A stretch of DNA of 64,000 bases from JAFDWI01 sp963764215. Lineage in GTDB: Bacteria; Actinomycetota; Acidimicrobiia; Acidimicrobiales; Iamiaceae. The stretch is from contig CAVXRS010000005.1 in NCBI GenBank assembly GCA_963764215.1, positions 310,001 through 374,000 of the forward strand, read 5' to 3'. The position numbers were made by a program, and so were the translations under genes. The notes under the pieces are model-generated. The model did no database searches. It was given only the letters and a program-made list of their open reading frames with translations, and had not been told where the DNA came from. Below, in pieces: positions 7,908-17,152 of the stretch; position 1 is the stretch's first letter; each line of letters opens with the position of its first letter.

Positions 7908-9317
7908 GTGGTGAGCACCTCCCTGGTGAGCGGCCCGTTCGTGTGGATGGTCGTTGCCTCGGCCGTCAGTGTCATCGTCGCCTCGCTGTTCCCCTTCACC
8001 CGTCGACGGGTGCAGCAGGTGGTCGCAGTCGGTGCGGCGAGCGGAGGCATCGCCGCCTTCATCGCACATGAGGGTGCGGTGCACGATCTGTTCGTTCCTG
8101 CACTTCCGTGGTTCAGCCAGATCTGGCTCGGCGGAGCGATTTTCACACTGGGTTGGGCTTTCCTGGGTTGGCGATCCGGTCGCCGCCGCTCCCGTGTGCT
8201 CGCCGTCGTGGCGGTACCTGCAAGCGTCGTCATGGCCCTGGTGTTGTTCAACGCGTATTTCTATTACATCCCCACCGTCGGCGGCCTCTTCGGGTCGCGT
8301 CCCACCGACAAGGCCAGCGCATTCCAGGCTGCTGCGGTCGCCTCGGTGGCCCGTCCCGCTGAACATCACCGCAGTTGGCCCGTGACCGTGCACCCGGTCG
8401 GCCACGGTCTGGTACTTCCCGAGCGCTACGACCCGGTGTCGTCGCATTTTGCTGCTCAACGGGGCTGGGTCTATCTGCCTCCCGCCTGGTGGGGACCTCA
8501 ACGGCGGCACCTGCCGGTCGTCGAACTTCTCGACGGGACACCCTCGAGTCCGACCGAATGGCTGCGGGGAGCCGGCCTCCAGACGTCGGCGGATGCGTTC
8601 GCAGCGTCCCACAACGGCTACGCACCAGTGTTCGCGATGGTTGACGACAACGGGTCGTTCACCGGTGACACCGAGTGCGTCGACCGGCCCGGATCTCTGT
8701 CCGAAACCTACGCGCTCGTCGATGTCCGGCGCACGCTGGAGCGTCACTTCGGTGTGAGCGCCGACCCCAGTCGTTGGGGCATCGCGGGGCTTTCGGAGGG
8801 TGGGACATGCGCACTGGCGATCGCGCTGCGCCATACCGTGGATTTCGGCGCTGTGGGGGACTTCAGCGGGGAACCGAGGCAATCGATCGGTGCTGCCGGT
8901 GCGACATTGCATGACCTCTTCGGAGGAAGCCGCGCACGCCAGGCTTCCTATGACCCGAACCTGCTTCTCGACGGGACGCTGCGCTCGCGGCTGTCGGCGA
9001 TGTTCATCGTCGGTGACCAGGACCCCGTGCGCCGGTCGATCGTCGCCCAAGCACGCCACGCGCAACGTGACGGCATCCACACCGAGCTCCGTATCGTCCC
9101 GGGAGCACACACGTACCGGGTCTGGAACGCAGCGGTGGGGAAGTTCATCCCCTTCGCCTGGAACACGCTGGCGCCTCCGTCATTGCGTGCCCGGGCGGGA
9201 GCCGGAATCGGGGGCGGAACTCGAATACGCGGGATCCGCGGCCGACTGCCCAGCCCGCTCCGGCCGGCTGAACCTCTCGCGGGGTCGGTTGTTCCACTGT
9301 TGAAGCGTTCCCGCTGA
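7908..9317 (+). CDS. Membrane-anchored esterase (esterase D/antigen 85-like)
   Basis: The 469-residue protein has about four N-terminal transmembrane segments within residues 1-125 (for example VWMVVASAVSVIVASLF and VLAVVAVPASVVMALVLF). A C-terminal alpha/beta-hydrolase domain follows. The nucleophile is in WGIAGLSEGGTCAL; the acid is probably in FIVGDQDPVR and the histidine in VPGAHTYRVW. This architecture, with PVVELLDGTPSSPTEWL, matches actinobacterial putative esterases related to mycolyltransferases (antigen 85 fold). The active site would face the outside. Start is GTG at 7908 or 7911. The last 50 residues are Arg/Gly/Pro-rich and unlike the family. It follows the alpha/beta-hydrolase with a 53-bp gap. 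Confidence 0.8.
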   Translation: MVSTSLVSGPFVWMVVASAVSVIVASLFPFTRRRVQQVVAVGAASGGIAAFIAHEGAVHDLFVPALPWFSQIWLGGAIFTLGWAFLGWRSGRRRSRVLAVVAVPASVVMALVLFNAYFYYIPTVGGLFGSRPTDKASAFQAAAVASVARPAEHHRSWPVTVHPVGHGLVLPERYDPVSSHFAAQRGWVYLPPAWWGPQRRHLPVVELLDGTPSSPTEWLRGAGLQTSADAFAASHNGYAPVFAMVDDNGSFTGDTECVDRPGSLSETYALVDVRRTLERHFGVSADPSRWGIAGLSEGGTCALAIALRHTVDFGAVGDFSGEPRQSIGAAGATLHDLFGGSRARQASYDPNLLLDGTLRSRLSAMFIVGDQDPVRRSIVAQARHAQRDGIHTELRIVPGAHTYRVWNAAVGKFIPFAWNTLAPPSLRARAGAGIGGGTRIRGIRGRLPSPLRPAEPLAGSVVPLLKRSR

Positions 9318-9497
9318 CCTGGACGTGCACATCGATGACTCCGGACCGGCATCAGTGCGGTCGGCCCGGTCGGCCGGATGGGAAACGAGCCGTCAGGGGC
9401 GCTGCGGCCTCGGCCGGGCACGCAGCGTGTCGCGGACGAGCAGCAGGCGCATGGTCCAGAGACCCGGCCGCGGGTTCGCAGGGCACCCGTCGCGGCA

Positions 9498-10481
9498 CTA
9501 GTCGAGATTTTCCAGGACCGCCTCCGCGATCGCGGCCAGCGTGTGGCTCGCCGGCTGATCCATGCACTCGGTCAACGCGTCCGTCGCCCGGGACACCCAG
9601 GACCCCGCCTCGTCGCGTGCCTGGTCGATCGCGTCCCCCGCGAGCACCAGCTGCCGTGCCCTGTCCAGTTCTTCGCCTTCGATCGGAGATCCGAGCAGGT
9701 CGCGCAGCGCCGCGCCATCGGGACCGCGCAGCGCCCGGATCACCGGCAACGAATACACCCCCTCGACCAGATCGTGTCCGGCCGGCTTGCCCAGTTCCTC
9801 GGCCGTCGACGTGAGGTCCAGGATGTCGTCGGCGATCTGGAACGCCATGCCGTAACACCACCCGAACCGGCCCAACGCGTCGACCCGTGCTTCGTCCTGG
9901 CCACTGGTGAGCGCGCCGATCCGGCCCGCGGCCTCGAACAGCGAAGCGGTCTTGCCGCCGATCGAGGCCAGATACTCGGCCTCGGTCCGATCCGGACTCC
10001 AAGCGGTGCGCAGCTCGCCGATCTCACCTTCGCACAGCCGGGTGATCGTGGCCGCCAGCAGCCGGGCCACCTCGGTGCTCAGCCCGGCGGCGATCTCCGA
10101 CGCACGGGCCAGCAGGAAATCCCCGGCCAGGATGGCGCGCAGGTTGCCCCAACGGGCGTTCACGCTGTCGGATCGGCGACGGATCTCGGCCTCGTCGATG
10201 ACGTCGTCGTGGTAGAGCGAGCCGAGATGGACGAGCTCGACCGAGGCCGCTCCGAGCACCACACGCTGGTCGAGGTCGCCCCCGGCGAAGTCGGGCGCGC
10301 AGGCGCCCGCGGCCAGCGCCACGAGCGGGCGCTGCCGTTTGCCTCCCGCGACGATGAGATGCGACGCCATCTCGGAGAGCAACGGATCGTCGGTCTGCAC
10401 GGCCTGGGCCAGTGCGGTCTCGACCCGCGGAAGTTGGACGCGGACGTCCCCGGATGGTCGGGCAACGGTGTGCTCTGTCAC
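9498..10481 (-). CDS. Polyprenyl (heptaprenyl-type) diphosphate synthase
   Basis: The 327-residue protein is a trans-isoprenyl diphosphate synthase. It shows GGKRQRPLVALAAG (first conserved region), the first aspartate-rich motif in LYHDDVIDEA and the second in FQIADDILD, plus the GKTASLF lysine motif. The two DDxxD motifs bind Mg-diphosphate of the allylic and isopentenyl substrates. Chain length is set upstream of the first motif, where LVHLGSL suggests a long-chain product, probably the menaquinone tail. It is transcribed divergently from clpC, as often seen for grcC-type genes of actinobacteria. It faces the esterase gene across a 180-bp gap with no recognisable gene. Confidence 0.92.
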   Translation of the reverse strand: MTEHTVARPSGDVRVQLPRVETALAQAVQTDDPLLSEMASHLIVAGGKRQRPLVALAAGACAPDFAGGDLDQRVVLGAASVELVHLGSLYHDDVIDEAEIRRRSDSVNARWGNLRAILAGDFLLARASEIAAGLSTEVARLLAATITRLCEGEIGELRTAWSPDRTEAEYLASIGGKTASLFEAAGRIGALTSGQDEARVDALGRFGWCYGMAFQIADDILDLTSTAEELGKPAGHDLVEGVYSLPVIRALRGPDGAALRDLLGSPIEGEELDRARQLVLAGDAIDQARDEAGSWVSRATDALTECMDQPASHTLAAIAEAVLENLD

Positions 10482-10643
10482 GAAACGTGTGGCCTCCGGC
10501 GTCTGGTCGTCGGGCGGGCGATCCGTCGGATCCGCGCCACGAACCTACCGGTTCGGACCGGTCGGGACCGTGCCGATCGGCGCGAAGGACGAGGTCGGAC
10601 CGGGACGTGGCAAAGATCATGAGGGCGCGTTGGCAATGGCGGG

Positions 10644-10649
10644 TACACT
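10644..10649 (+). promoter_or_regulatory. Possible -10 element for clpC
   Basis: TACACT lies 35 nt upstream of the clpC start codon in the polyprenyl synthase/clpC divergent gap. No convincing -35 is present at 17 nt. I see neither a CIRCE element nor a clear ClgR-type site. The ribosome-binding purines GGGAGAAGG lie at 10670-10678. Confidence 0.35.
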
Positions 10650-10684
10650 CTTAGGACGTTTCCTTTCCAAGGGAGAAGGCCACC

Positions 10685-13228
10685 TTGTTCGAACGTTTCA
10701 CAGACCGGGCCCGCCGAGTGGTCGTGTTGGCGCAGGAAGAAGCGCGCCTGTTGAACCACAACTACATCGGCACGGAGCACATCCTCCTCGGACTCATCCA
10801 CGAGGGCGAGGGCGTCGCCGCCAAATCGCTGGAATCGCTCGGCATCTCGCTCGAGGCCGTGCGCAGCCAGGTCGAGGAGATCATCGGTCACGGTGGTTCC
10901 TCACCCAGCGGACACATCCCCTTCACGCCGCGGGCGAAGAAGGTGCTGGAGCTGTCGCTTCGTGAGGCGTTGCAGCTCGGTCACAACTACATCGGCACCG
11001 AGCACATCCTGCTCGGTCTGATCCGCGAGGGCGAGGGTGTCGCCGCCCAGGTGCTCGTCAAGCTCGGAGCCGACCTCTCCCGGGTGCGGCAACAGGTCAT
11101 CCAACTGCTCTCGGGGGCCGGTGGCGCCGAAGGTGGCGTCGACCCGGACAAGGCCGGGGCCACGGCCGGCGGCAGCGGCGACCCGAGTGCATCGGGTTCG
11201 ATGGTGCTCGACCAGTTCGGCCGGAACCTGACCCAACTCGCCCGTGACAAGAAGCTCGACCCGGTCATCGGTCGGGCCCGCGAGACCGAACGGGTCATGC
11301 AGGTGTTGTCGCGGCGCACCAAGAACAACCCGGTGCTCATCGGGGAGCCCGGCGTGGGCAAGACCGCGATCGTCGAGGGCCTGGCCCAGGCGATCGCCGT
11401 CGACAACGTCCCCGAGACCTTGCACGACAAGCAGCTCTACACGCTCGACCTCGGAGCCCTCGTGGCCGGGTCACGGTACCGGGGTGACTTCGAGGAGCGC
11501 CTCAAGAAGGTGCTCAAGGAGATCCGCACCCGCGGGGACATCATCCTGTTCATCGACGAGTTGCACACCCTGGTCGGCGCGGGCGCCGCCGAAGGGGCCA
11601 TCGACGCGGCCAGCATCCTCAAGCCGATGTTGGCCCGGGGTGAGCTCCAGACCATCGGGGCGACCACCCTGGACGAGTACCGCAAGCACCTGGAGAAGGA
11701 CTCGGCCCTCGAACGGCGTTTCCAGCCGATCAAGGTCGAGGAACCGTCGGTGGCCCACACCATCGAGATCCTGAAGGGACTGCGGGACCGCTACGAGACC
11801 CACCACCGGGTCACGATCACCGACCAGGCCCTGGTCGCGGCGGCCAACATGGCCGACCGCTACATCTCCGACCGGCACCTGCCCGACAAGGCCATCGACC
11901 TGATCGACGAGGCCGGGAGTCGTCTGCGGATCAAGCGGATGTCGACCCCGCCCGACTTCAAGGAGCTCGAGAACTCCCTCGCGCAGGTCCAGCAGCAGAA
12001 GAAGGAGGCCGTGGACGCCCAGCGTTTCGAGGAGGCCTCGCAGCTGCGCGACAAGGAGAAGGAGCTCCTCGCCGAGAAGGAGACCAAGGAGGCCGAGATC
12101 AAGTCCTCGGGCGTCGACCTGTTCGACGAGGTGGACGAGGAGTCCATCGCCGAGGTGCTGTCGATCTGGACGGGCATCCCCGTCTACAAGCTCACCGAGG
12201 AGGAGACCGCCAAGCTGCTCCGGATGGAGGACGAGCTCCACAAGCGGGTCATCGGCCAACAGGACGCGATCAAGGCGGTGTCCCAGGCGATCCGGCGCAC
12301 CCGTGCCGGCCTGAAGGACCCCAAGCGCCCCTCCGGTTCGTTCATCTTCCTGGGCCCGTCCGGCGTGGGCAAGACCGAGCTCGCCAAGACGCTGTCCGAG
12401 TTCCTCTTCGGCGACGAGGACAGCCTCATCCAGCTCGACATGTCCGAGTACATGGAGAAGCACACCGTGTCGCGGCTCGTCGGCTCACCTCCGGGCTACG
12501 TCGGCTACGACGAAGGGGGCCAGCTCACCGAGGCGGTGCGGCGCAAGCCCTTCAGCGTGGTCCTCTTCGACGAGATCGAAAAGGCCCACCCGGACGTGTT
12601 CAACACGCTGCTCCAGATTCTGGAGGAGGGCCGCCTCACCGACTCGCAGGGCCGCAGCGTCGACTTCCGGAACACCGTGCTGATCATGACCTCGAACCTG
12701 GGGACCAAGGATCTGCGCAAGGCGAACGTCGGATTCGGCAAGGCGGACGAGTCGATCACCTACACCCGGATGAAGGAGAAGGCCCACGAGGCCCTCAAGG
12801 ACCACTTCAAGCCCGAGTTCCTGAACCGGGTGGACGAGACCGTGGTGTTCCACGAGCTGTCCAAGGAAGAGGTCACCGAGATCGTCGACCTGATGATCCG
12901 CCGGGTGACCTCCCAGCTCGAGAACCAGGGCATCGGCCTGGAGCTCACCGACGCGGTCAAGGTGCATCTCGCCGAGCGGGGCTACGACCCGCAGCTCGGG
13001 GCGCGTCCGCTGCGTCGGGCGATCCAACGCCTGGTCGAGGACCCGCTGTCCGAACGGCTGCTGTGGAAGCAGTTCCACGCAGGCGAGACCGTCGTGGTCG
13101 ACGTCGAGGACGACCCCGAGTCGACCACCGGCGAGAAGATGGTCACGTTCCGTTCGGTCGAGGGCTTCGAACCGCCAGCGGTCGAAGAGCTGGCGGGAAC
13201 GGGTGGCGCGCCGTCCGGGGACGGCTGA
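10685..13228 (+). CDS. clpC: ATP-dependent Clp protease ATP-binding subunit ClpC
   Basis: The 847-residue AAA+ unfoldase begins with a TTG start: LFERFTDRARRVVVLAQEEA is the invariant ClpC N-terminus, and a purine-rich site precedes it. Two Clp_N repeats occupy about residues 3-145, each with HNYIGTEHILLGLI. The first AAA+ module has Walker A GEPGVGKT near residue 220. A UVR-like middle segment (AQRFEEASQLRDKEKEL) lies near 444, and the second module has GPSGVGKTE near 556. The C-terminus carries the D2-small domain (GYDPQLGARPLRRAIQ). It unfolds substrates for ClpP. Its length matches mycobacterial ClpC1 and the gene is intact. It stands alone between divergent and downstream genes. Confidence 0.97.
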   Translation: MFERFTDRARRVVVLAQEEARLLNHNYIGTEHILLGLIHEGEGVAAKSLESLGISLEAVRSQVEEIIGHGGSSPSGHIPFTPRAKKVLELSLREALQLGHNYIGTEHILLGLIREGEGVAAQVLVKLGADLSRVRQQVIQLLSGAGGAEGGVDPDKAGATAGGSGDPSASGSMVLDQFGRNLTQLARDKKLDPVIGRARETERVMQVLSRRTKNNPVLIGEPGVGKTAIVEGLAQAIAVDNVPETLHDKQLYTLDLGALVAGSRYRGDFEERLKKVLKEIRTRGDIILFIDELHTLVGAGAAEGAIDAASILKPMLARGELQTIGATTLDEYRKHLEKDSALERRFQPIKVEEPSVAHTIEILKGLRDRYETHHRVTITDQALVAAANMADRYISDRHLPDKAIDLIDEAGSRLRIKRMSTPPDFKELENSLAQVQQQKKEAVDAQRFEEASQLRDKEKELLAEKETKEAEIKSSGVDLFDEVDEESIAEVLSIWTGIPVYKLTEEETAKLLRMEDELHKRVIGQQDAIKAVSQAIRRTRAGLKDPKRPSGSFIFLGPSGVGKTELAKTLSEFLFGDEDSLIQLDMSEYMEKHTVSRLVGSPPGYVGYDEGGQLTEAVRRKPFSVVLFDEIEKAHPDVFNTLLQILEEGRLTDSQGRSVDFRNTVLIMTSNLGTKDLRKANVGFGKADESITYTRMKEKAHEALKDHFKPEFLNRVDETVVFHELSKEEVTEIVDLMIRRVTSQLENQGIGLELTDAVKVHLAERGYDPQLGARPLRRAIQRLVEDPLSERLLWKQFHAGETVVVDVEDDPESTTGEKMVTFRSVEGFEPPAVEELAGTGGAPSGDG

Positions 13229-13303
13229 CCGAGCCCGTCGTCGAAGACATTGTCATCGGTCCGCCGCGGGCGGCTCCCCGACGCCCGATTCGGGGTGCCG
13301 CGC

Positions 13304-14101
13304 GTGCGGAGGCTGAGGCTGTGCGCGCTGGCGGTGCTGTGCACGCTTGCGGCGGTCGGCTGCAAGACGACGGCGATGGTCCGGCTGGACGTGAAACCGG
13401 ACGGTTCCGGCTCGGTCACGGTCGACGTGATCCTGGACGGGCAGGCCGCGGCCCAGGTCGGCGACCTGTCCCAGATCCTCGCGGTCGCCGATCTGAAGCG
13501 GGCCGGGTGGACGGTCATCGGACCGGCACCGCAGCGGTCGGTGATGCGGAGGCTGGGTGATCGTGGCTCGAGTGTGGTCCCGGCCGGAAACGTCGAGGTC
13601 CACTTGCGACGTCCCTTCGCCGACCCCGAGGAGGCGAACCGGATCCTGGCGAGTCTGAGTGGCCCGAACGGCCCGTTCCGAGAGCTGCGTCTGACCAGAT
13701 CGTCGTCGCTTTTCAAGACCTCACTCGGCGTGCGGGGGACGGCCGATCTGTCCAAGGGGCTCGACACGTTCGGCGACCGGGCGCTCGAGCAGTCACTCGG
13801 CAAGTCGCTTTCGCAGACCGTGGCGGACTCGGGCGGCACGGTGCCCCACGGCGACGATCTGGTGGTCGGACTCCAGATCACGCCGTCCAAGGAGCTGGAG
13901 TGGCACGGCGAGATGGGCAACGGGTCCATGGACAACGAGACGGTCGGGGCGACCACCCACCTGGGCGCCGCGCCCGAATCGATCGACGTGCACGCCACCC
14001 GCACCCACTGGACCGCGGTGATCGCGGCGGCCGCCGTGGTGGCCGCGTTGCTGGCGGGCCTGGTGGTTGTCGGTCTTGCCTTCCGTCGTCGCCACTCGTG
14101 A
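13304..14101 (+). CDS. Putative lipoprotein with LppM-like domain
   Basis: The 265-residue protein has a lipoprotein signal peptide ending in the lipobox AVGC. A beta-rich ectodomain follows (MVRLDVKPDGSGSVTVDVIL), resembling the LppM domain of mycobacterial lipoproteins, and then one C-terminal transmembrane helix (about residues 235-258, TAVIAAAAVVAALLAGLVVVG) with an RRRH cytoplasmic end. I chose GTG at 13304 because it gives a short n-region before the lipobox; longer starts at 13250 and 13295 are possible. It lies 75 bp after clpC and just before a tandem repeat block. In mycobacteria LppM affects surface lipids; whether this protein does so is unknown. Confidence 0.65.
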   Translation: MRRLRLCALAVLCTLAAVGCKTTAMVRLDVKPDGSGSVTVDVILDGQAAAQVGDLSQILAVADLKRAGWTVIGPAPQRSVMRRLGDRGSSVVPAGNVEVHLRRPFADPEEANRILASLSGPNGPFRELRLTRSSSLFKTSLGVRGTADLSKGLDTFGDRALEQSLGKSLSQTVADSGGTVPHGDDLVVGLQITPSKELEWHGEMGNGSMDNETVGATTHLGAAPESIDVHATRTHWTAVIAAAAVVAALLAGLVVVGLAFRRRHS

Positions 14102-14110
14102 CGCTGCGCA

Positions 14111-14472
14111 GCCGCCAGGCGGAGCAGCGGGTGAGGTGAGACCCGGGTGGCGAAGCCCGAGTGAGTAGGCCGCAGGCCGCCCGAACTCGAAGGTAGGCCT
14201 GGCCGCCAGGCGGAGCAGCGGGTGTGGTGAGACCCGGGTGGCGAAGCCCGAGTGAGTAGGCCGCAGGCCGCCCGAACTCGAAGGTAGGCATGGCCGCCAG
14301 GCGGAGCAGCGGGTGTGGTGAGACCCGGGTGGCGAAGCCCGAGTGAGTAGGCCGCAGGCCGCCCGAACTCGAAGGTAGGCATGGCCGCCAGGCGGAGCAG
14401 CGGGTGTGGTGAGACCCGGGTGGCGAAGCCCGAGTGAGTAGGCCGCAGGCCGCCCGAACTCGAAGGTAGGCA
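14111..14472. repeat. Four tandem copies of a 91-bp repeat
   Basis: Units begin at 14111, 14202, 14293 and 14384, each with GCCGCCAGGCGGAGCAGCGG. They are nearly identical: the first has GGTGAGG where the others have GGTGTGG, and unit junctions differ by CCTG versus CATG. The last unit ends at 14472. Because 91 is not a multiple of 3, the minus strand is open in all frames through the repeats, which creates long spurious ORFs. Each unit contains short inverted sequences such as GCCGCAGGC, suggesting structured transcripts. The block fills the LppM-like/radA gap. Confidence 0.95.
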
Positions 14473-14501
14473 CAGCAATACTGTCCCACCCGGCGGGAAC
14501 A

Positions 14502-15935
14502 ATGACCGTCATGACCTCCCGGACACGTCTCGAGTTCTGCTGTTCGTCCTGTGGGGCGAGTGCCCCGCGCTGGAGTGGTCGCTGTGGCGGCTGTGGCGAA
14601 TGGAACACGCTGGTCGAGCGGACCCGGCAGGTGCGTCCCCGCGTGGCCCGGGCGGGGTCCGCACGTGGAGGGCCCCGTCGGCTCGACTCGGTCGACGAGG
14701 CGGCCGGCGAGGCCTGCTCGACCGGACTGGCAGAGGTCGACCGCGTGCTGGCAGGAGGCCTCATCGCCGGTTCGGTCACGCTGTTGGCCGGCCCACCGGG
14801 CATCGGCAAGTCCACGCTCGCGCTCCAGATGGCCGCCCACTTCGCGAGCACGGGTGCGACCGGCCCGGTGCTGTACGTGGCCGCCGAGGAATGCCCGGCG
14901 CAGGTGCGACGGCGGGCCACACGCCTCGGTCTCACCTCGGGGCCGTCGCTGCATGGTCGATGCCGACGCGGCCGTCGACGCGGTCCGGGAGGCGATCATC
15001 GATCAGCGGGCCGGCATGGTCGTGGTCGACTCGATCCAGACCGTGGAGGACCCGTCGCTGCCTTCGGCGCCGGGTTCGGTCGCCCAGGTACGGGCGTGCG
15101 CGCAGCGCCTGGCGGAGGTGGCACGCGCCGAGGGCGTGGTCTGCGTGCTGATCGGGCACGTGACCAAGGACGGCGCGATCGCCGGTCCCCGCGCCCTGGA
15201 GCACCTGGTCGACACCGTGCTCTCCTTCGACGCCGACGCGCCACACGGTCTGCGCCTGCTGCGGGCCGACAAGCACCGCTACGGGCCCACGGGCGAGGTG
15301 GGCGTGTTCACCCTCGAAGGCGACGGGATGCAAGGGGTCGATGATGTCGGCGTTCGCTTTCTCGGCGACCGACGTGGGACGGCCCCGGGATCGGTGGTGC
15401 TCCCGGTGATCGAAGGTCGGCGGACCGTGCTCGCCGAGGTGCAGGCACTGGTCACCCGCCGTGAAGGTGGTGCGGCCGCACGGGTCTGCCAGGGCGTCGA
15501 ACGCAAGCGTCTCGAAGTGGTGTTGGCCGTGTTGAACCGTCGGACAGGAGTCGACGGTGACGTCTACGTCTCGGTGGTGGGTGGCGTGCGGATCGGCGAG
15601 CCCGGCGGCGACCTCGCGGTCGCGCTCTCGGTGATGTCGGCGGCGCTGGAGCTCCCGGTCGACCCCGGACTCGTGGTCTGCGGTGAGGTGGGACTGACCG
15701 GCGAGATCCGCCAGGTCCCCCTGGTCGCGCGTCGCTCTCCGTGAGGCGGCCCGCCTGGGCTTCACCAGGGCGATCGTCCCGGCCGGCAACCCCGGGTGAT
15801 GTCGGTGCAGTGGGCCTCGACGTGCATCGGGTGGCCGATCTCGGCGAGGCGCTCGCGGTGGTGTTCGGGCATGCGGTGCCGGTGCGCGTCGGTCGGTCGG
15901 GCATCGGGGACCTCGAGCGACGCCCCTCCCCGTAG
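14502..15935 (+). pseudogene. radA: DNA repair protein RadA, broken by three apparent frameshifts
   Basis: All parts of RadA are present in order. They are the four-cysteine zinc finger (CCSSCGASAPRWSGRCGGC), Walker A GPPGIGKST near residue 100, Walker B-like GMVVVDSIQTVEDP, the RadA-specific motif as ADKHRYGPTGE (usually KNRFG), and the Lon-like C-terminal domain (DVYVSVVGGVRI, CGEVGLTGEIRQVP, ending EALAVVFGHAVPV). The frame must change near 14945, 15735 and 15798. Residues on both sides of every break remain highly conserved and no other stop occurs. RadA helps process recombination intermediates and is normally intact, so sequencing indels are the likeliest explanation. It is followed by disA, as in many Gram-positive genomes. 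Confidence 0.85.
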
Positions 15936-16042
15936 CGCCGACGGGCCCCTCGAACCGGAGCCCGCGCCCGACGGATCGGCCGGTGCAGGCGGTGTGAGAA
16001 CGCCCGTGGCCGGCGCCGGTTCGCCGCGGGTACCATGGCGCG

Positions 16043-17116
16043 GTGGCTACCGATCGGAGCGAGGCGCTGGAACGTGCCATCGCATCGGTGGCGCCGGGGC
16101 AACCGCTCCGCGAGGGATTGAACCGGATCCTGCGCGCGGGAATGGGCGCGTTGATCGTGTTCGGCGATGGTCCCGACGTGTTGAGCGTCTGTTCGGGTGG
16201 TCTCGAGCTCGATGCACAGTTCAGCCCGCAACGGCTCTCGGAGATCGCCAAGATGGACGGTGCGGTCATTCTCTCCGAGGACCTCGGCCGTATCATGCGG
16301 GCCAACGTGCAACTGGTCCCCGACCCCAGCGTGCCGACCACCGAAACCGGTACCCGGCACCGTACCGCCGAACGGGTGGCACGTTCGCTGACGGTCCCCG
16401 TGCTGTCGGTTTCCGAGCGAATGGCGACGATCACGATCTACCAGGGAGACGAGAAGTATCCGCTGGATCCGATTCCGCGGGTCCTGGCACGAGCCGACCA
16501 GGCGCTCCAGGCGCTCGAACGCTACCGGAGCCGCCATGATTCGCTGTTGGCGTCACTCTCCGCGTTGGAAGTCCAGGATCTGGTCACCCTTCGCGACGTC
16601 GCCAGTGTGTTGCAGCGGGCCGAAATGGTGGTGCGGATCGCCGAGGAGGTCGAGGGCTACGTGAACGAGCTGGGCACCGACGGTCGCATGGTGCGCCTCC
16701 AGCTCATCGAGCTGATGGGCGGCGTGGTCGACGCCAGGGAACTGGTGCTGCGCGACTATCTGCCCGACGAGCCGGGATGGTCGGTCCGTGACGCGTTGGG
16801 TGTGCTGGAGTCCCTGCAGACCGCGCAACTCGTGGATCTCGACACCGTCGCCGAAGGACTCCGACTGGAAGAAAGTGCCGGAGACCTCGACGCCGTGCTC
16901 CAACCTCGGGGCTACCGGATGCTGTCACGCATCCCCCACCTGCCGGCGCCCCTCATCGACCGGACGGTCGAACGCTTCGGGCCGCTGCACAAGCTGTTGC
17001 GCGCCGAGGCAGAGGACCTCGAGCGTGTGGAGGGTATGGGCGCCGTGCGCGCCCGGACGGTGGCCGACGCACTTTCCCACCTGGCCGAAGCCAGCATCAT
17101 CGAACGCTACGGTTGA
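16043..17116 (+). CDS. disA: DNA integrity scanning protein DisA (diadenylate cyclase)
   Basis: The 357-residue protein makes c-di-AMP from two ATP and scans DNA for branched structures. The DAC domain contains KMDGAVILSEDL (DGA motif near residue 72) and TGTRHRTAERVA (RHR motif near residue 106). The middle helical linker is followed by a C-terminal helix-hairpin-helix region (LLRAEAEDLERVEGMGAVRARTV) that contacts DNA. The GTG at 16043 gives MATDRSEALERAIASVAPG, the usual length. RadA restrains DisA activity in mycobacteria and the adjacency here fits that pairing. The gene is intact. Confidence 0.96.
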   Translation: MATDRSEALERAIASVAPGQPLREGLNRILRAGMGALIVFGDGPDVLSVCSGGLELDAQFSPQRLSEIAKMDGAVILSEDLGRIMRANVQLVPDPSVPTTETGTRHRTAERVARSLTVPVLSVSERMATITIYQGDEKYPLDPIPRVLARADQALQALERYRSRHDSLLASLSALEVQDLVTLRDVASVLQRAEMVVRIAEEVEGYVNELGTDGRMVRLQLIELMGGVVDARELVLRDYLPDEPGWSVRDALGVLESLQTAQLVDLDTVAEGLRLEESAGDLDAVLQPRGYRMLSRIPHLPAPLIDRTVERFGPLHKLLRAEAEDLERVEGMGAVRARTVADALSHLAEASIIERYG

Positions 17117-17152
17117 GCAGCGCACCCGGTGCGACCGGGCGAAGCGGACCGC

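Noticed and set aside
9318..9497. Short minus-strand frame MRLLLVRDTLRARPRPQRP
   Set aside because: Only 19 codons, no clear ribosome-binding site and Arg/Pro-biased composition; probably random in a convergent gap.
14111..14472. CRISPR array
   Set aside because: Units are contiguous with no unique spacers and no cas genes are nearby.
12982..14935. Long minus-strand frames with repeated PTFEFGRPAAYSLGLRHPG
   Set aside because: The repeats arise from the 91-bp DNA tandem units, which are open in all frames. No start, ribosome site or homology supports a protein.
14945..15800. Programmed frameshifting in radA
   Set aside because: Three shifts in one gene, no slippery heptamers or pseudoknots, and RadA is made without frameshifting in other bacteria as far as I know. 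Indel errors are simpler.
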